Under the pieces are notes generated by a model. That model had not been told where the DNA came from and did no database searches. It saw only the letters and a program-made list of their open reading frames with translations. Below, one piece after another: positions 27,567 to 35,370 of a DNA stretch of 64,000 bases (the stretch's first letter is position 1; every line of letters begins with the position of its first letter). This stretch comes from Alistipes sp. (GTDB taxonomy: Bacteria > Bacteroidota > Bacteroidia > Bacteroidales > Rikenellaceae). Where the stretch lies: contig JAFYQI010000007.1 in the NCBI GenBank assembly GCA_017547175.1, positions 1 through 64,000 on the forward strand. Direction: 5' to 3'. The translations under genes were made by a program, and so were the position numbers.

Positions 27567-28313
27567 TTATTGATTCATAAATCCATGCGCCTTCATCAAG
27601 GCTAGATAGGCACGCGAGATAGCCACATTATCCGCCTTGACATAGCGACGCTCGGTAAAGATACGCGCCAAATTGGGAAGGTTATTCTCCGCCAAAAGCT
27701 GTTTGGTCAGCGGCGACTCTTCACGTTCAGCCCACAACTCGTCGATCTCGGCCGTGGTATAATCGTTGTATTTTTCGAAGTGAACGATAGCCTCCTGCGG
27801 CAAGCGATCGGTCAATTCGGGTTTTTCGTCGGGATAACCCAATACGATCGTCGTGACGGGCAGCACCCCCTTCGGGAGATCGAGCACACGCACAATATCA
27901 CCCGCCGTATAGAGTGTCGTACCCAGGTAGCAGACTCCCAGTCCATGCGCCTCTGCCGCAATCACCAAATTCTGTGCCGCCAACAACGCATCGATCGCAG
28001 CCGTGAGAAACCAGGCGAAATTGTCGTAACCAGGCTCGGCATCCCGCTGCTGACACCACATCGAGAAGCGGTGCACATCGGCACATACAGTCACCACACA
28101 AGGCGCTTCGACAACCATCTGTTGACCAAAGTGACACGGCAGCAACTTTTCGCGCATCGCCTTATCGCGCGTTACGATCAGCGAATAAAGCTGCATATTG
28201 CCGCATGTCGAGGCACGAGAAGCGGCTTCCAGCATCTCACGCAACTCCTCTTCGGGAATCGGCGTAGCTTTAAATTTGCGAATCGATCGGTGTTTCAATA
28301 ATGTATTGATCAT
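27567..28313 (-). CDS. Nitroreductase-family FMN oxidoreductase
   Basis: The 248-residue protein has the NfsA-like layout: HRSIRKFKATPIPEEEL for FMN phosphate binding, AASRASTCGNMQLYSLIV, GLGVCYLGT and a C-terminal arm. These enzymes reduce nitro-compounds, quinones or flavins using NAD(P)H; the natural substrate is unknown. Its start overlaps the dapF stop by 4 bp, so translation is probably coupled. Confidence 0.92.
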   Translation of the reverse strand: MINTLLKHRSIRKFKATPIPEEELREMLEAASRASTCGNMQLYSLIVTRDKAMREKLLPCHFGQQMVVEAPCVVTVCADVHRFSMWCQQRDAEPGYDNFAWFLTAAIDALLAAQNLVIAAEAHGLGVCYLGTTLYTAGDIVRVLDLPKGVLPVTTIVLGYPDEKPELTDRLPQEAIVHFEKYNDYTTAEIDELWAEREESPLTKQLLAENNLPNLARIFTERRYVKADNVAISRAYLALMKAHGFMNQ

Positions 28314-29272
28314 AGCTTTTCGGCTTGTATAGTTTTCAAAAATTGGTCATATTCTTCCTGCTCGCGCACATTCGGCTCAAAATCCGTCTGTTCAAAACAC
28401 TCATTATCCAAATCGAGCGCGAGAACACCCACCCCTTCGTAGGTAGCATTCCCCGAGAGGGTCGTCACCGGTCCGTGCTCGGTAATCATTGCACAGCAAC
28501 GGACACGTCCACCGCTATTGAGTACCGTAATCGGCTCTTCGTGACGACAATAGCCCATCAGGCAGGCCGCCGTGGAACAGGCTGTCATCGCCGTACCACA
28601 CGAGGCCGTGAGCCCTACGCCACGCTCGTAGGTGGCCGTATAGATGGTTTGATCGCCCATCGGTCGGTAAAGGCTCACATTCGTTCCATGGGGCAATAAC
28701 TGCGGAAGCGACTTTACCCGTTCACCGAGCTGCGTCAACCGTTCGAGGTCGATTTGATCAACCGCCGCCACCAAATGGGGATTACCAAGGTTAATATAGG
28801 TAAAAGCCAACGTCGGATCGAGCTCATCGATCACCCGTCCCACAAACCCCGTTGAGCACCCTATCGAGGGGGTAAAATCGGCCGTTGTGAGCGACACGCC
28901 GATCGACACCCGATAGGTCGGAATTGCCCCATAAATCGGCTTCTCGCGACAAATAGCGTGGCGTTTGCCCCCCGAAATGAGGTCAAATGTATCCACATCA
29001 CCGACATACTCCTGTGCTTGGCGAGCCACGCAGCGTATGCCGTTACCACACATCTCAGCCTCCGAGCCATCGGTGTTGAACATCCGCATACCAAAGGTAT
29101 CTGCTACACGCACAGTCAGCAACAATCCGTCCGTATCACCGACCTCTCGACAAAGACGAGCCACCAGCGAGGGATGCTCAGTCAAGTCCTCAAGGCGTGG
29201 CTCTCGGACAGCATCGAGCATCAAAAAGCGGTTTCCCGAACCGTGACAAAGTATAAACTGCGTAGTCAACAT
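28310..29272 (-). CDS. dapF: Diaminopimelate epimerase
   Basis: DapF converts LL- to meso-diaminopimelate for lysine and peptidoglycan synthesis, using two cysteines as acid and base. Both are visible in the 320-residue protein: MCGNGIRC (about 74-81) and TASCGTAM (about 223-230, in place of the usual ACGTGA). Asn and Glu contacts (NTDGSEAEMCGNG; YERGVG) are present. The C-terminus is about 30 residues longer than typical. A -7 element lies at 29311-29318. Confidence 0.94.
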   Translation of the reverse strand: MLTTQFILCHGSGNRFLMLDAVREPRLEDLTEHPSLVARLCREVGDTDGLLLTVRVADTFGMRMFNTDGSEAEMCGNGIRCVARQAQEYVGDVDTFDLISGGKRHAICREKPIYGAIPTYRVSIGVSLTTADFTPSIGCSTGFVGRVIDELDPTLAFTYINLGNPHLVAAVDQIDLERLTQLGERVKSLPQLLPHGTNVSLYRPMGDQTIYTATYERGVGLTASCGTAMTACSTAACLMGYCRHEEPITVLNSGGRVRCCAMITEHGPVTTLSGNATYEGVGVLALDLDNECFEQTDFEPNVREQEEYDQFLKTIQAEKL

Positions 29273-29310
29273 CTTCTCTGATCCCCCACTTGTAGGGAGG
29301 CTTTAAGTTT

Positions 29311-29318
29311 CAAAAATA
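29311..29318 (-). promoter_or_regulatory. -7 element for dapF
   Basis: Minus strand TATTTTTG about 39 bp before the start; the -33 element is not clear. Confidence 0.5.
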
Positions 29319-29387
29319 CGAAAAACTCCAGAAAAAGCGATCGTTTTCGGGAAAATTTGCGTAAAATTGCAGAAAATAATTCGATTT

Positions 29388-30212
29388 ATGACCGAGAAAT
29401 TTATTATGGCCGGCACGACGCCCCTCCATCTGTGCGATTCGGGAACGGGCGATCAGTGCGTCGTATTGCTTCATGGTTACCTGGAATCCATGCTCGTCTG
29501 GGACGACTTCATCCCGCTGCTCTATAAAAAGGTTAGGGTCGTAACATTAGACTTGCCCGGTCACGGTATCTCTACCGTCACGGGAGCATGTCATACCATG
29601 GAGTTTTTGGCCGATGTGGTGGCTGCTGCCATGCAGGCGCTGGGGATCGATCGCTACACCGTAGTAGGCCATTCCATGGGAGGCTATGTCGCATTGGCGC
29701 TTGCGGAACGCCACGCCCAGCACCTTGACGGCGTTGTACTTTTAAGTTCCACCCCCAACGCAGACTCGGATGAGAAACGCGAAAATCGTCGCCGTGAGAT
29801 TGCCCTTGTACAGAGTGGCAAAAAGGAGCTGTTGGCACGCGTTGCCCCCGCCGCCGGTTTTGCAGCCTGCAACCGCACTCGCTTCAAAGAGCAGATCGAA
29901 GACCTCACCGAGCAGGTGCATGTAACCGAAGACGAGGGTATTATCGCACTTCTCAACGGCATGATCGAGCGCAAAGACCGCAACGAGATGCTCCGTCAAT
30001 CCGCCACACGACAACTCTTCATTTTGGGTTGTAAGGATGAGTATATTACGGAAGAGGTAGCCGAAAAGATGATTGCCAACCACCCGCAGGCCACAGTGGT
30101 ACGACTCGAAAATTCAGGCCACATGGGCTTCATTGAGGAGCCCGAACAGACCGCCGAAGCACTGCTCCATTTTATGGGAATCACTGCCGAAGCTGTTGAA
30201 CAAGACGAATAA
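29388..30212 (+). CDS. Alpha/beta-fold hydrolase
   Basis: The 274-residue protein has the hydrolase core: HGYLES oxyanion region, nucleophile elbow GHSMGG, a late Asp in CKDEYI and His in SGHMGF. The substrate (ester, amide or haloalkane) cannot be predicted. ATG 29388 ([11 protein letters not shown]) is preferred to 29367, which lies at the likely transcription start. It is divergent from dapF. Confidence 0.9.
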   Translation: MTEKFIMAGTTPLHLCDSGTGDQCVVLLHGYLESMLVWDDFIPLLYKKVRVVTLDLPGHGISTVTGACHTMEFLADVVAAAMQALGIDRYTVVGHSMGGYVALALAERHAQHLDGVVLLSSTPNADSDEKRENRRREIALVQSGKKELLARVAPAAGFAACNRTRFKEQIEDLTEQVHVTEDEGIIALLNGMIERKDRNEMLRQSATRQLFILGCKDEYITEEVAEKMIANHPQATVVRLENSGHMGFIEEPEQTAEALLHFMGITAEAVEQDE

Positions 30213-30226
30213 AAACACTATATTTG
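30196..30226 (+). promoter_or_regulatory. Promoter of the DUF3127 gene
   Basis: -33 TTG (30196-30198) and -7 TATATTTG (30219-30226), spacing 20 bp. The -33 lies inside the hydrolase reading frame. Confidence 0.7.
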
Positions 30227-30261
30227 TATCCAAATAACAACCAATAAAAGCATTCAACACT

Positions 30262-30645
30262 ATGGAATTTGAAGGAACCGTATACAGAATCATGCCCCTG
30301 ACCAAGGGCACCTCGGCCCGTGGCGATTGGCAGCGTCAAGATGTCATTTTCGACTACTCGGACGGTGGTAATTTCACGCGTAAGATGTGTGTAACCTTCT
30401 TCAACCGCCCCGACGATGTAGCCAAACTCCGCGAAGGCGCACGCTTTCAGGTATCGGTTAACATCGACGCACGCGAGTACAACGGTCGTTGGTTTACCGA
30501 CATTCGCGCATGGCGTCTTCAGCCCGTTGAGGCTGCTGCGCCGGTAGCTCCCGTAATCCCCGACATGCCCGATCTGCCGCCCCTGCAGGCCGAGCCGACC
30601 TATGCAGCAGCACCGGCACAGGAGGTCGACGATCTTCCCTTCTAA
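30262..30645 (+). CDS. DUF3127 protein, OB-fold-like with SSB-type tail
   Basis: The 127-residue protein is a DUF3127 member, a Bacteroidetes family that is predicted to adopt an OB fold. The N-terminal 85 residues hold the conserved core (MEFEGTVYRI, WQRQDVIFDY, VSVNIDAREYNGRWFTDIRA). A Pro/Ala-rich linker leads to the C-terminal end DDLPF, which closely resembles the acidic tip (DDDIPF) that single-stranded DNA-binding protein uses to recruit partners. This suggests, but does not prove, a DNA-linked role. It has its own promoter and terminator. Confidence 0.85.
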   Translation: MEFEGTVYRIMPLTKGTSARGDWQRQDVIFDYSDGGNFTRKMCVTFFNRPDDVAKLREGARFQVSVNIDAREYNGRWFTDIRAWRLQPVEAAAPVAPVIPDMPDLPPLQAEPTYAAAPAQEVDDLPF

Positions 30646-30672
30646 AGACTACTCCGAAAAGGAGGTTAAACC

Positions 30673-30714
30673 AAGCGGGAGTCACCAGGAAATCTGGCGA
30701 CTCCCGCTTTTCTT
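30673..30714 (+). terminator. Terminator after the DUF3127 gene
   Basis: AAGCGGGAGTC / GACTCCCGCTT with an inner CCAG/CTGG pair, followed by TTTCTTTG. Confidence 0.85.
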
Positions 30715-30716
30715 TG

Positions 30717-30839
30717 TCATTTATAATCCCGGTCAGGCTCAAGGCGCTCATACAGCACCACCGTTTCGAGTTCACAACAACCGATCGGATCAACGGCATA
30801 CACACCCCTTCCACCTTCACCACAACAAACACCAACCAT
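30717..30839 (-). CDS. Possible 40-residue ORF between two terminators
   Basis: A leftward frame from ATG 30839 to TGA 30717 encodes 40 residues with a protein-like second half (GVYAVDPIGCCELETVVLYE). It lies between the DUF3127 terminator and the rpsA terminator, with no promoter or ribosome site seen. It could be a true short gene, a remnant of a longer gene, or chance. Confidence 0.25.
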   Translation of the reverse strand: MVGVCCGEGGRGVYAVDPIGCCELETVVLYERLEPDRDYK

Positions 30840-30854
30840 TCCCGCCCATCAGTA

Positions 30855-30887
30855 CAAAAAAATCCCCGAGCCGACAGGCCCGGGGAT
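30855..30887 (-). terminator. Terminator after rpsA
   Basis: Minus strand ATCCCCG-GCC / GGC-CGGGGAT around a four-base loop (30862-30887), followed by seven or more T. Confidence 0.9.
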
Positions 30888-30912
30888 CCACTATAAGCGA
30901 GTATTTTCAGGA

Positions 30913-32733
30913 CTACTCCTCGTCCTTGGCGGCCTTCTTGCCCTTCTTGGCCTCAGCCTCCATGGCGCTCTTCAGAGCAGCCAGACCTGCGATGTCACCC
31001 AACGTGGTCTTCTCAACCGAAGCGTTGATCTTCTTCACGGTCGACTTCGTAGCGTCAGCAGCAGCGCGCTTCTCGGCCTTCTCGGCAGCGATCTCGGCAC
31101 GCTTAGCGTCCTCATACGTGCGAACGTGCGACAGGGTGATGCGCTTGGTAGCCTTCGAGAACTCGATCACCTTAAACGAGAGCGTCTCACCGGCCTTCGG
31201 GGTCGTACCGTCCTCCTTCGTGAGCTGACGAGCGGGGCAGAAGCCCTCTACGTTCTCAGCCAACGTAACAACGGCACCCTTATCGGTTACCTCCGTGATC
31301 GTACCCTCAACTACGCTGTCAACGGGGAACTGAGCCTCGATAGCTGCCCAGGGGTTCTCCTCGAGCTGCTTGTGACCCAGCGACAGACGGCGGTTCTCCT
31401 TGTCGATCTCGAGAACTACAACCTCAATATCGGCACCTACCTGCGTGAACTCACCCGGGTGCTTGATCTTCTTCGTCCACGAGAGATCCGAGATGTGGAT
31501 CAGACCGTCGATACCCTCCTCGATCTCAACGAATACGCCAAAGTTCGTGAAGTTACGTACCTTAGCCGTGCACTTTGCACCTACGGGGTAGCGCGTCTCG
31601 ATCGACTCCCAGGGATCAGCCGAAAGCTGCTTGATACCCAGCGACATCTTGCGCTCGGCACGATCGAGGGTCAGCACTACAGCCTCAACCTCGTCACCAA
31701 CCTTCATGAACTCCTGAGCCGAACGCAGGTGCTGGCTCCACGACATCTCCGATACGTGGATCAGACCCTCAACACCGGCAGCAATCTCAACGAATGCACC
31801 GTAGTCGGCCATAACGACAACCTTACCCTTAACCTTGTCACCAACTGCGAGGTTCTGATCGAGAGCCTCCCAGGGATGAGCGGTGAGCTGCTTCAGACCC
31901 AAAGCGATGCGCTTCTTCTGATCGTCGAAGTCCAGGATAACCACCTGAATCTTCTGATCCAGAGCTACAACCTCCTCGGGGTGGCTTACGCGGCCCCACG
32001 ACAGGTCGGTGATGTGGATCAGACCGTCAACACCACCCAGGTCAACGAATACACCGTACGAAGTGATGTTCTTGACGGTACCCTCGAGGATCTGACCCTT
32101 CTCGAGCTTCGACATGATCACCTGCTTCTGGGCCTCGAGCTCAGCCTCAATCAGAGCCTTGTGCGAAACCACTACGTTGCGGAACTCCTGGTTGATCTTT
32201 ACGACCTTGAACTCCATCGTCTTGTCAACATAGATATCGTAGTCGCGGATGGGCTTCACATCGATCTGCGAGCCGGGGAGGAAGGCCTCGATGCCGAATA
32301 CGTCGACAATCATACCACCCTTCGTGCGGCACTTGATGTAACCCTTGATGATCTCGTCCTTCTCGAGGGCCTCGTTTACACGATCCCACGACTTGAGCTG
32401 ACGAGCCTTCTTATGCGAGAGCGACAGCTGGCCGTTCTTATCCTCAGCCGAATCAACATACACCTCAACGGCGTCACCGATCTGCAACTCGGGGTTGTAA
32501 CGGAACTCGGCAACCGAGATGATACCCTCCGACTTGTAGCCGATATTTACCAGCACCTCACGCTTCGTGATACCGGTTACCGTACCCTCGACAACCTCGC
32601 CAACATTGATGTTCGACAGCGTCTTGTCGTAAGCCTCGGTGATCTGCTCCTTCGACTGGTCATAAAGACCCAGCTCCTGCTCAAATGCGTTCCAATCGAA
32701 ATTCTCGTTGGAAACCTTCTTGATTTCTTCCAT
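30913..32733 (-). CDS. rpsA: 30S ribosomal protein S1
   Basis: S1 holds mRNA on the small ribosomal subunit. The 606-residue protein carries six S1 RNA-binding domains in tandem, beginning near NVGEVVEGTVTGI, DEIIKGYIKCRTKGG, KGQILEGTVKNITSYG, VGDKVKGKVVVMADYG, VGAKCTAKVRNFTNFG and VDSVVEGTITEVTDKG. A Lys/Glu-rich tail follows. Strong codon bias fits high expression. Promoter at 32832-32862, leader of about 90 nt, terminator at 30855-30887: a single-gene transcript. Confidence 0.97.
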   Translation of the reverse strand: MEEIKKVSNENFDWNAFEQELGLYDQSKEQITEAYDKTLSNINVGEVVEGTVTGITKREVLVNIGYKSEGIISVAEFRYNPELQIGDAVEVYVDSAEDKNGQLSLSHKKARQLKSWDRVNEALEKDEIIKGYIKCRTKGGMIVDVFGIEAFLPGSQIDVKPIRDYDIYVDKTMEFKVVKINQEFRNVVVSHKALIEAELEAQKQVIMSKLEKGQILEGTVKNITSYGVFVDLGGVDGLIHITDLSWGRVSHPEEVVALDQKIQVVILDFDDQKKRIALGLKQLTAHPWEALDQNLAVGDKVKGKVVVMADYGAFVEIAAGVEGLIHVSEMSWSQHLRSAQEFMKVGDEVEAVVLTLDRAERKMSLGIKQLSADPWESIETRYPVGAKCTAKVRNFTNFGVFVEIEEGIDGLIHISDLSWTKKIKHPGEFTQVGADIEVVVLEIDKENRRLSLGHKQLEENPWAAIEAQFPVDSVVEGTITEVTDKGAVVTLAENVEGFCPARQLTKEDGTTPKAGETLSFKVIEFSKATKRITLSHVRTYEDAKRAEIAAEKAEKRAAADATKSTVKKINASVEKTTLGDIAGLAALKSAMEAEAKKGKKAAKDEE

Positions 32734-32862
32734 TTCGGAAATTCTTTTTGCGATACAATCGCTCGTTAAATGGTTAATATTAAAAAGTTTACCCCAACCA
32801 CACGCGCCTTACGCGCGTAGTTTTGGGAGTGCAAAGGTAGTGTAAGGCAATCGAAAAACAAA
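32734..32862 (-). promoter_or_regulatory. rpsA promoter and hairpin leader
   Basis: Minus strand -33 TTTG (32859-32862) and -7 TACCTTTG (32832-32839), spacing 19 bp. The leader of about 90 nt begins with ACGCGC / GCGCGT, a six-pair hairpin near the 5' end, followed by an A/T-rich stretch to the start codon. rpsA leaders are autoregulated in some bacteria; here that is only a possibility. The stretch 32863-33039 beyond it holds one hairpin, CAAGGACG/CGTCCTTG (32967-32996), and no gene. Confidence 0.65.
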
Positions 32863-33039
32863 ATTTATCACGCGAAAAGTGCAAAAAATCAGCAAGAAAG
32901 CGTATATCCAGACTCTTTTTCCGAAGCTTATTCCGTAAAATCGACACGCCTACGACCAAAGACAATCAAGGACGCGGGATCTGTTCCACGTCCTTGCAAA
33001 ATCATATCAGGAGGTAACCGAAGTCCCCCTACTGCCAAT

Positions 33040-33495
33040 TTACACTTCGAGATTTACATCGAACAACTCGTGCCAAGGCAAGCCCTGCACACCCGGTTCT
33101 GCCAAGAAGGGATCGGGATCCAACTCCTCAACATTGAACACACCGGCTCCACGCCAAAGACCCTTGGTCCACATCGAAGCACCTAGCACGGCAGGCACAC
33201 CCGTCGTGTAGCTTACAGCCTGCGTCCCGGTCTACTTGAAGGCTTGCTCGTGGTCGCAATTGTTGTAAATGTAATAGGTGCGCTCCTTCCCATCTTCAAT
33301 ACCGCGAATGCGGCAACCGATCGAGGTCTGTCCCGTATAGTTGGCACCCAAAGACTTGGGATAGGGCAACACAGCATCACACTTCGACTTGATACGGCTG
33401 GCCAACATTACATCCGTAAAGATGGGGTTAGCAGCAATCTTTTGCGTCACAACCGTACCAACACCTCCGGCACCGATAATCAATGCTCTACACAT
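33040..33495 (-). pseudogene. Decayed saccharopine dehydrogenase-family gene
   Basis: The frame from ATG 33495 encodes an intact-looking NAD-binding start (MCRALIIGAGGVGTVVTQKI, LASRIKSKCDA) that then jumps to the C-terminal part of the same family (LGANYTGQTSIGCRIRGI, ERTYYIYNN). An in-frame TAG at 33232-33234 interrupts it, after which the frame continues (TGTQAVSYTTGVPAVLGA, PDPF) to TAA at 33040. Full-length relatives, saccharopine or carboxynorspermidine dehydrogenases of spermidine synthesis, have about 400 residues, so an in-frame loss of roughly 220-250 codons is inferred along with the nonsense mutation. It is probably nonfunctional. Confidence 0.85.
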
Positions 33496-33603
33496 AGGGA
33501 CACTCAGTTTTGATAGGTTATACAATATCCACATTATACCCGAGCCCACACACCTCTATGGAGCCACAAGGTCGGCAAAATATCTATAAAAATATAATTT
33601 TAT

Positions 33604-33634
33604 TTTGGTAAAACAAAAATAAGCGCTACATTTG
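33604..33634 (+). promoter_or_regulatory. Promoter of tRNA-Lys
   Basis: -33 TTTG (33604-33607) and -7 TACATTTG (33627-33634), spacing 19 bp, 36 bp before the tRNA. Confidence 0.75.
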
Positions 33635-33670
33635 CAGCACCAAAGCGGATTCGTCCGAATTTTTGGCGTT

Positions 33671-33743
33671 GATCTCGTAGCTCAGCAGGTAGAGCACAAC
33701 ACTTTTAATGTTGGGGTCCTGGGTTCGAGCCCCAGCGGGATCA
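33671..33743 (+). tRNA. tRNA-Lys (anticodon UUU)
   Basis: A 73-nt cloverleaf: acceptor GATCTCG/CGGGATC with one G-T pair, D arm GCTC/GAGC, anticodon stem CAACA/TGTTG with loop CTTTTAA (anticodon TTT), T arm CTGGG-TTCGAGC-CCCAG, discriminator A. The gene encodes only CC of the CCA end. It has its own promoter and terminator. Confidence 0.97.
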
Positions 33744-33753
33744 CCTTTAAGCG

Positions 33754-33787
33754 ACAACCGAAGCATCTGCTTCGGTTGTTTGTTTTG
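33754..33787 (+). terminator. Terminator after tRNA-Lys
   Basis: ACAACCGAAGCA / TGCTTCGGTTGT, a perfect 12-bp stem with a two-base spacer, then TTGTTTTG. Confidence 0.85.
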
Positions 33788-33934
33788 TAGTGGGTATATC
33801 GTGCGCAAGCGCCCATGCCCACCACAAAACAAACACCGGCTGGGCCGGTTTGTCGCATTCGCCGGGCATTATAATAAGGGTTGCGAGGATAATTGTATTC
33901 AATTTTCAGCGGTATCCTCGCGAGTGCTTCGCAC
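33779..33934 (+). other. Chain of hairpins between tRNA-Lys and its repeated 3' end
   Basis: Four hairpins follow one another: 33779-33794 with 33818-33833 (15 of 16 pairs); CCGGC/GCCGG (about 33838-33849); GCGAGGATA with TATCCTCGC (33883-33891, 33913-33921); AGTGC/GCACT (33924-33935). No open frame of note is seen. It could be an unrecognised structured RNA or the body of a small inserted element. Confidence 0.5.
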
Positions 33935-33956
33935 TTCGAGCCACCAGCGGGATCAC
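33935..33956 (+). repeat. Imperfect copy of the tRNA-Lys 3' end
   Basis: TTCGAGCCACCAGCGGGATCAC matches 33724-33744 of the tRNA-Lys gene (T loop to 3' end) with one inserted base and no other change. It lies 211 bp downstream and is followed within 8 bp by a second terminator. The preceding sequence cannot complete a tRNA. The pattern fits an attachment-site duplication from integration at the tRNA 3' end. Confidence 0.7.
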
Positions 33957-33963
33957 GAAAAAA

Positions 33964-33993
33964 GGAGAGTTGAAAAACTCTCCTTTTTTTTTT
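33964..33993 (+). terminator. Second terminator, after the tRNA 3'-end copy
   Basis: GGAGAGTT-GAAA-AACTCTCC followed by ten T. Possibly the original tRNA-Lys terminator. A further hairpin, CCTCCCTT/AAGGGAGG, lies at 34022-34041. Confidence 0.85.
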
Positions 33994-34053
33994 GTGATCC
34001 GATATAGACAATCCCTCCAAACCTCCCTTTGATAAGGGAGGCTTCAGGTTCTA

Positions 34054-34224
34054 TTACTCTTTATACTCCAAGATATAATTATGGAAGATTACTGACATCT
34101 TGTCGCTGGCATCTTTTAAAAACGCAAACAGCTCTGTTTTATTTTCTGTATCAAAACAGAGATACTCCCGTTCATCTTTTACTCGACACGTTACTTTATC
34201 AGTTAATCTCTGCCTAACTAGCGA
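34054..34224 (-). pseudogene. Coding fragment without a start codon
   Basis: An open frame of 56 codons ending at TAA 34054 has a protein-like sequence (REYLCFDTENKTELFAFLKD, VIFHNYILEYKE) but no ATG, GTG or TTG near its beginning. It is clearly more A/T-rich than its neighbours. It is best read as the 3' remnant of a lost gene of unknown kind, possibly imported. It sits 12 bp downstream of the GH105 stop. Confidence 0.4.
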
Positions 34225-34236
34225 TTACCCGGCAGA

Positions 34237-35370
34237 TCAAAGTTTATAGACCTCCGAGCCGGCCAAGAGGAAACATCCGGTGCCGAAATCCTCAAAGTCG
34301 GGCTTCGAGTCGTAAGCCACGGGCTGACCATCTTTGGGCTCTTTACCCGTGCCCTGCACATAGCCCAAATAGCCGTTGGGATGAACCGCTTCGGCAACCA
34401 TTGCATTCCACGCTTTGGTCACTACTGGCAGATACTCCGCGCGATCAAGCACACCATTATTAATACCCCACGCCATACCATAGACAAAGAGTGCCGTTCC
34501 GGTAAGCTCCTTACCGCCATAATTCGAGGCGTCGTGCAGACTCACATTCCAGAATCCATCTTCACGCTGACACGCCTTCAACGCTTTGCACATAGCCTTC
34601 AAATCGTTGAGATAAAGATTGCGATGAGCCGCATGCTCGGGCAACTCCTGTAGCACACGCACCAACGCGGCCACAACCCAACCATTACCGCGCGACCAAT
34701 AGCAGTCCTCCCCGTTCGGTTCCTGATAGGGAGGCACGAAGGAGGCATCGCGCCACCAAAGTCCCTCTTTCTGATTGAACAGACCTCCGGCCAACGTATT
34801 GCGTGCCCAGGCATACATGGCGTGTGCCTTTTCGTAGTAACGAGCATCCCCCTTCAGCGTGCCGAGTTTCACCAGCACGGGCATACCCATCTGGATGGCG
34901 TCGATCCAGGTCCAATCCTCCACCTGCGGCGTGTTAACCAACATATCGCACAAGGCGATCGTCTTGCGCAAACGCTCGGGGTGCGGCTCCAGGCGATACA
35001 GATCAATATAGGTCTGCGAGCAACAGTAGTTGTCGGCATTGCGGGTCGTCGTGTCGTCACGACGCATGCCCCACTTATGGAAATCGGCCCAACGCACCGC
35101 ATAGTCGTAGTAGCGGTTGTCGGGACAGATAGCATAGAGCGCCATCAACCCCTCGTAATAGACCGCTCGCGTCCAAATATTCGACTCATAGACCTTCTTG
35201 CGCGAATAGTAAGGCATCACGGCTGTCGGATCAGCATACTTTTTCGTCATCAGATAGTCGTTCACCCGACGAGTTACCTCCAAGCGGGCCTCTCGAGTCG
35301 GCAGTTCCTGGGCCGATAGTGTAGCAACAAAGCCCAACAAGGCTGCTACACAAAGAATCAATCGTTTCAT
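34237..35370 (-). CDS. Glycoside hydrolase family 105 (unsaturated rhamnogalacturonyl hydrolase)
   Basis: GH105 enzymes remove the unsaturated galacturonyl residue left by pectate or rhamnogalacturonan lyases. The 377-residue protein has a signal peptide (1-20, cut after LSAQ), an alpha/alpha barrel, and family segments NIWTRAVYYEGLMALY, WTWIDAIQMGMPVL (with the catalytic-type Asp) and YWSRGNGWVVAALVRVL. Length is normal. Its ATG overlaps the GH106 stop by 4 bp, so both are co-translated. Together they point to rhamnogalacturonan breakdown in the periplasm. Confidence 0.93.
   Translation of the reverse strand: MKRLILCVAALLGFVATLSAQELPTREARLEVTRRVNDYLMTKKYADPTAVMPYYSRKKVYESNIWTRAVYYEGLMALYAICPDNRYYDYAVRWADFHKWGMRRDDTTTRNADNYCCSQTYIDLYRLEPHPERLRKTIALCDMLVNTPQVEDWTWIDAIQMGMPVLVKLGTLKGDARYYEKAHAMYAWARNTLAGGLFNQKEGLWWRDASFVPPYQEPNGEDCYWSRGNGWVVAALVRVLQELPEHAAHRNLYLNDLKAMCKALKACQREDGFWNVSLHDASNYGGKELTGTALFVYGMAWGINNGVLDRAEYLPVVTKAWNAMVAEAVHPNGYLGYVQGTGKEPKDGQPVAYDSKPDFEDFGTGCFLLAGSEVYKL

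Noticed and set aside
31126-32769. 547-codon open frame opposite rpsA
   Set aside because: It is a shadow of the strongly biased codons of rpsA; no domain, promoter or signal is visible.
33708-34032. Short rightward frames across the tRNA-Lys region
   Set aside because: They run through the tRNA, hairpins and terminators and have no protein-like composition.
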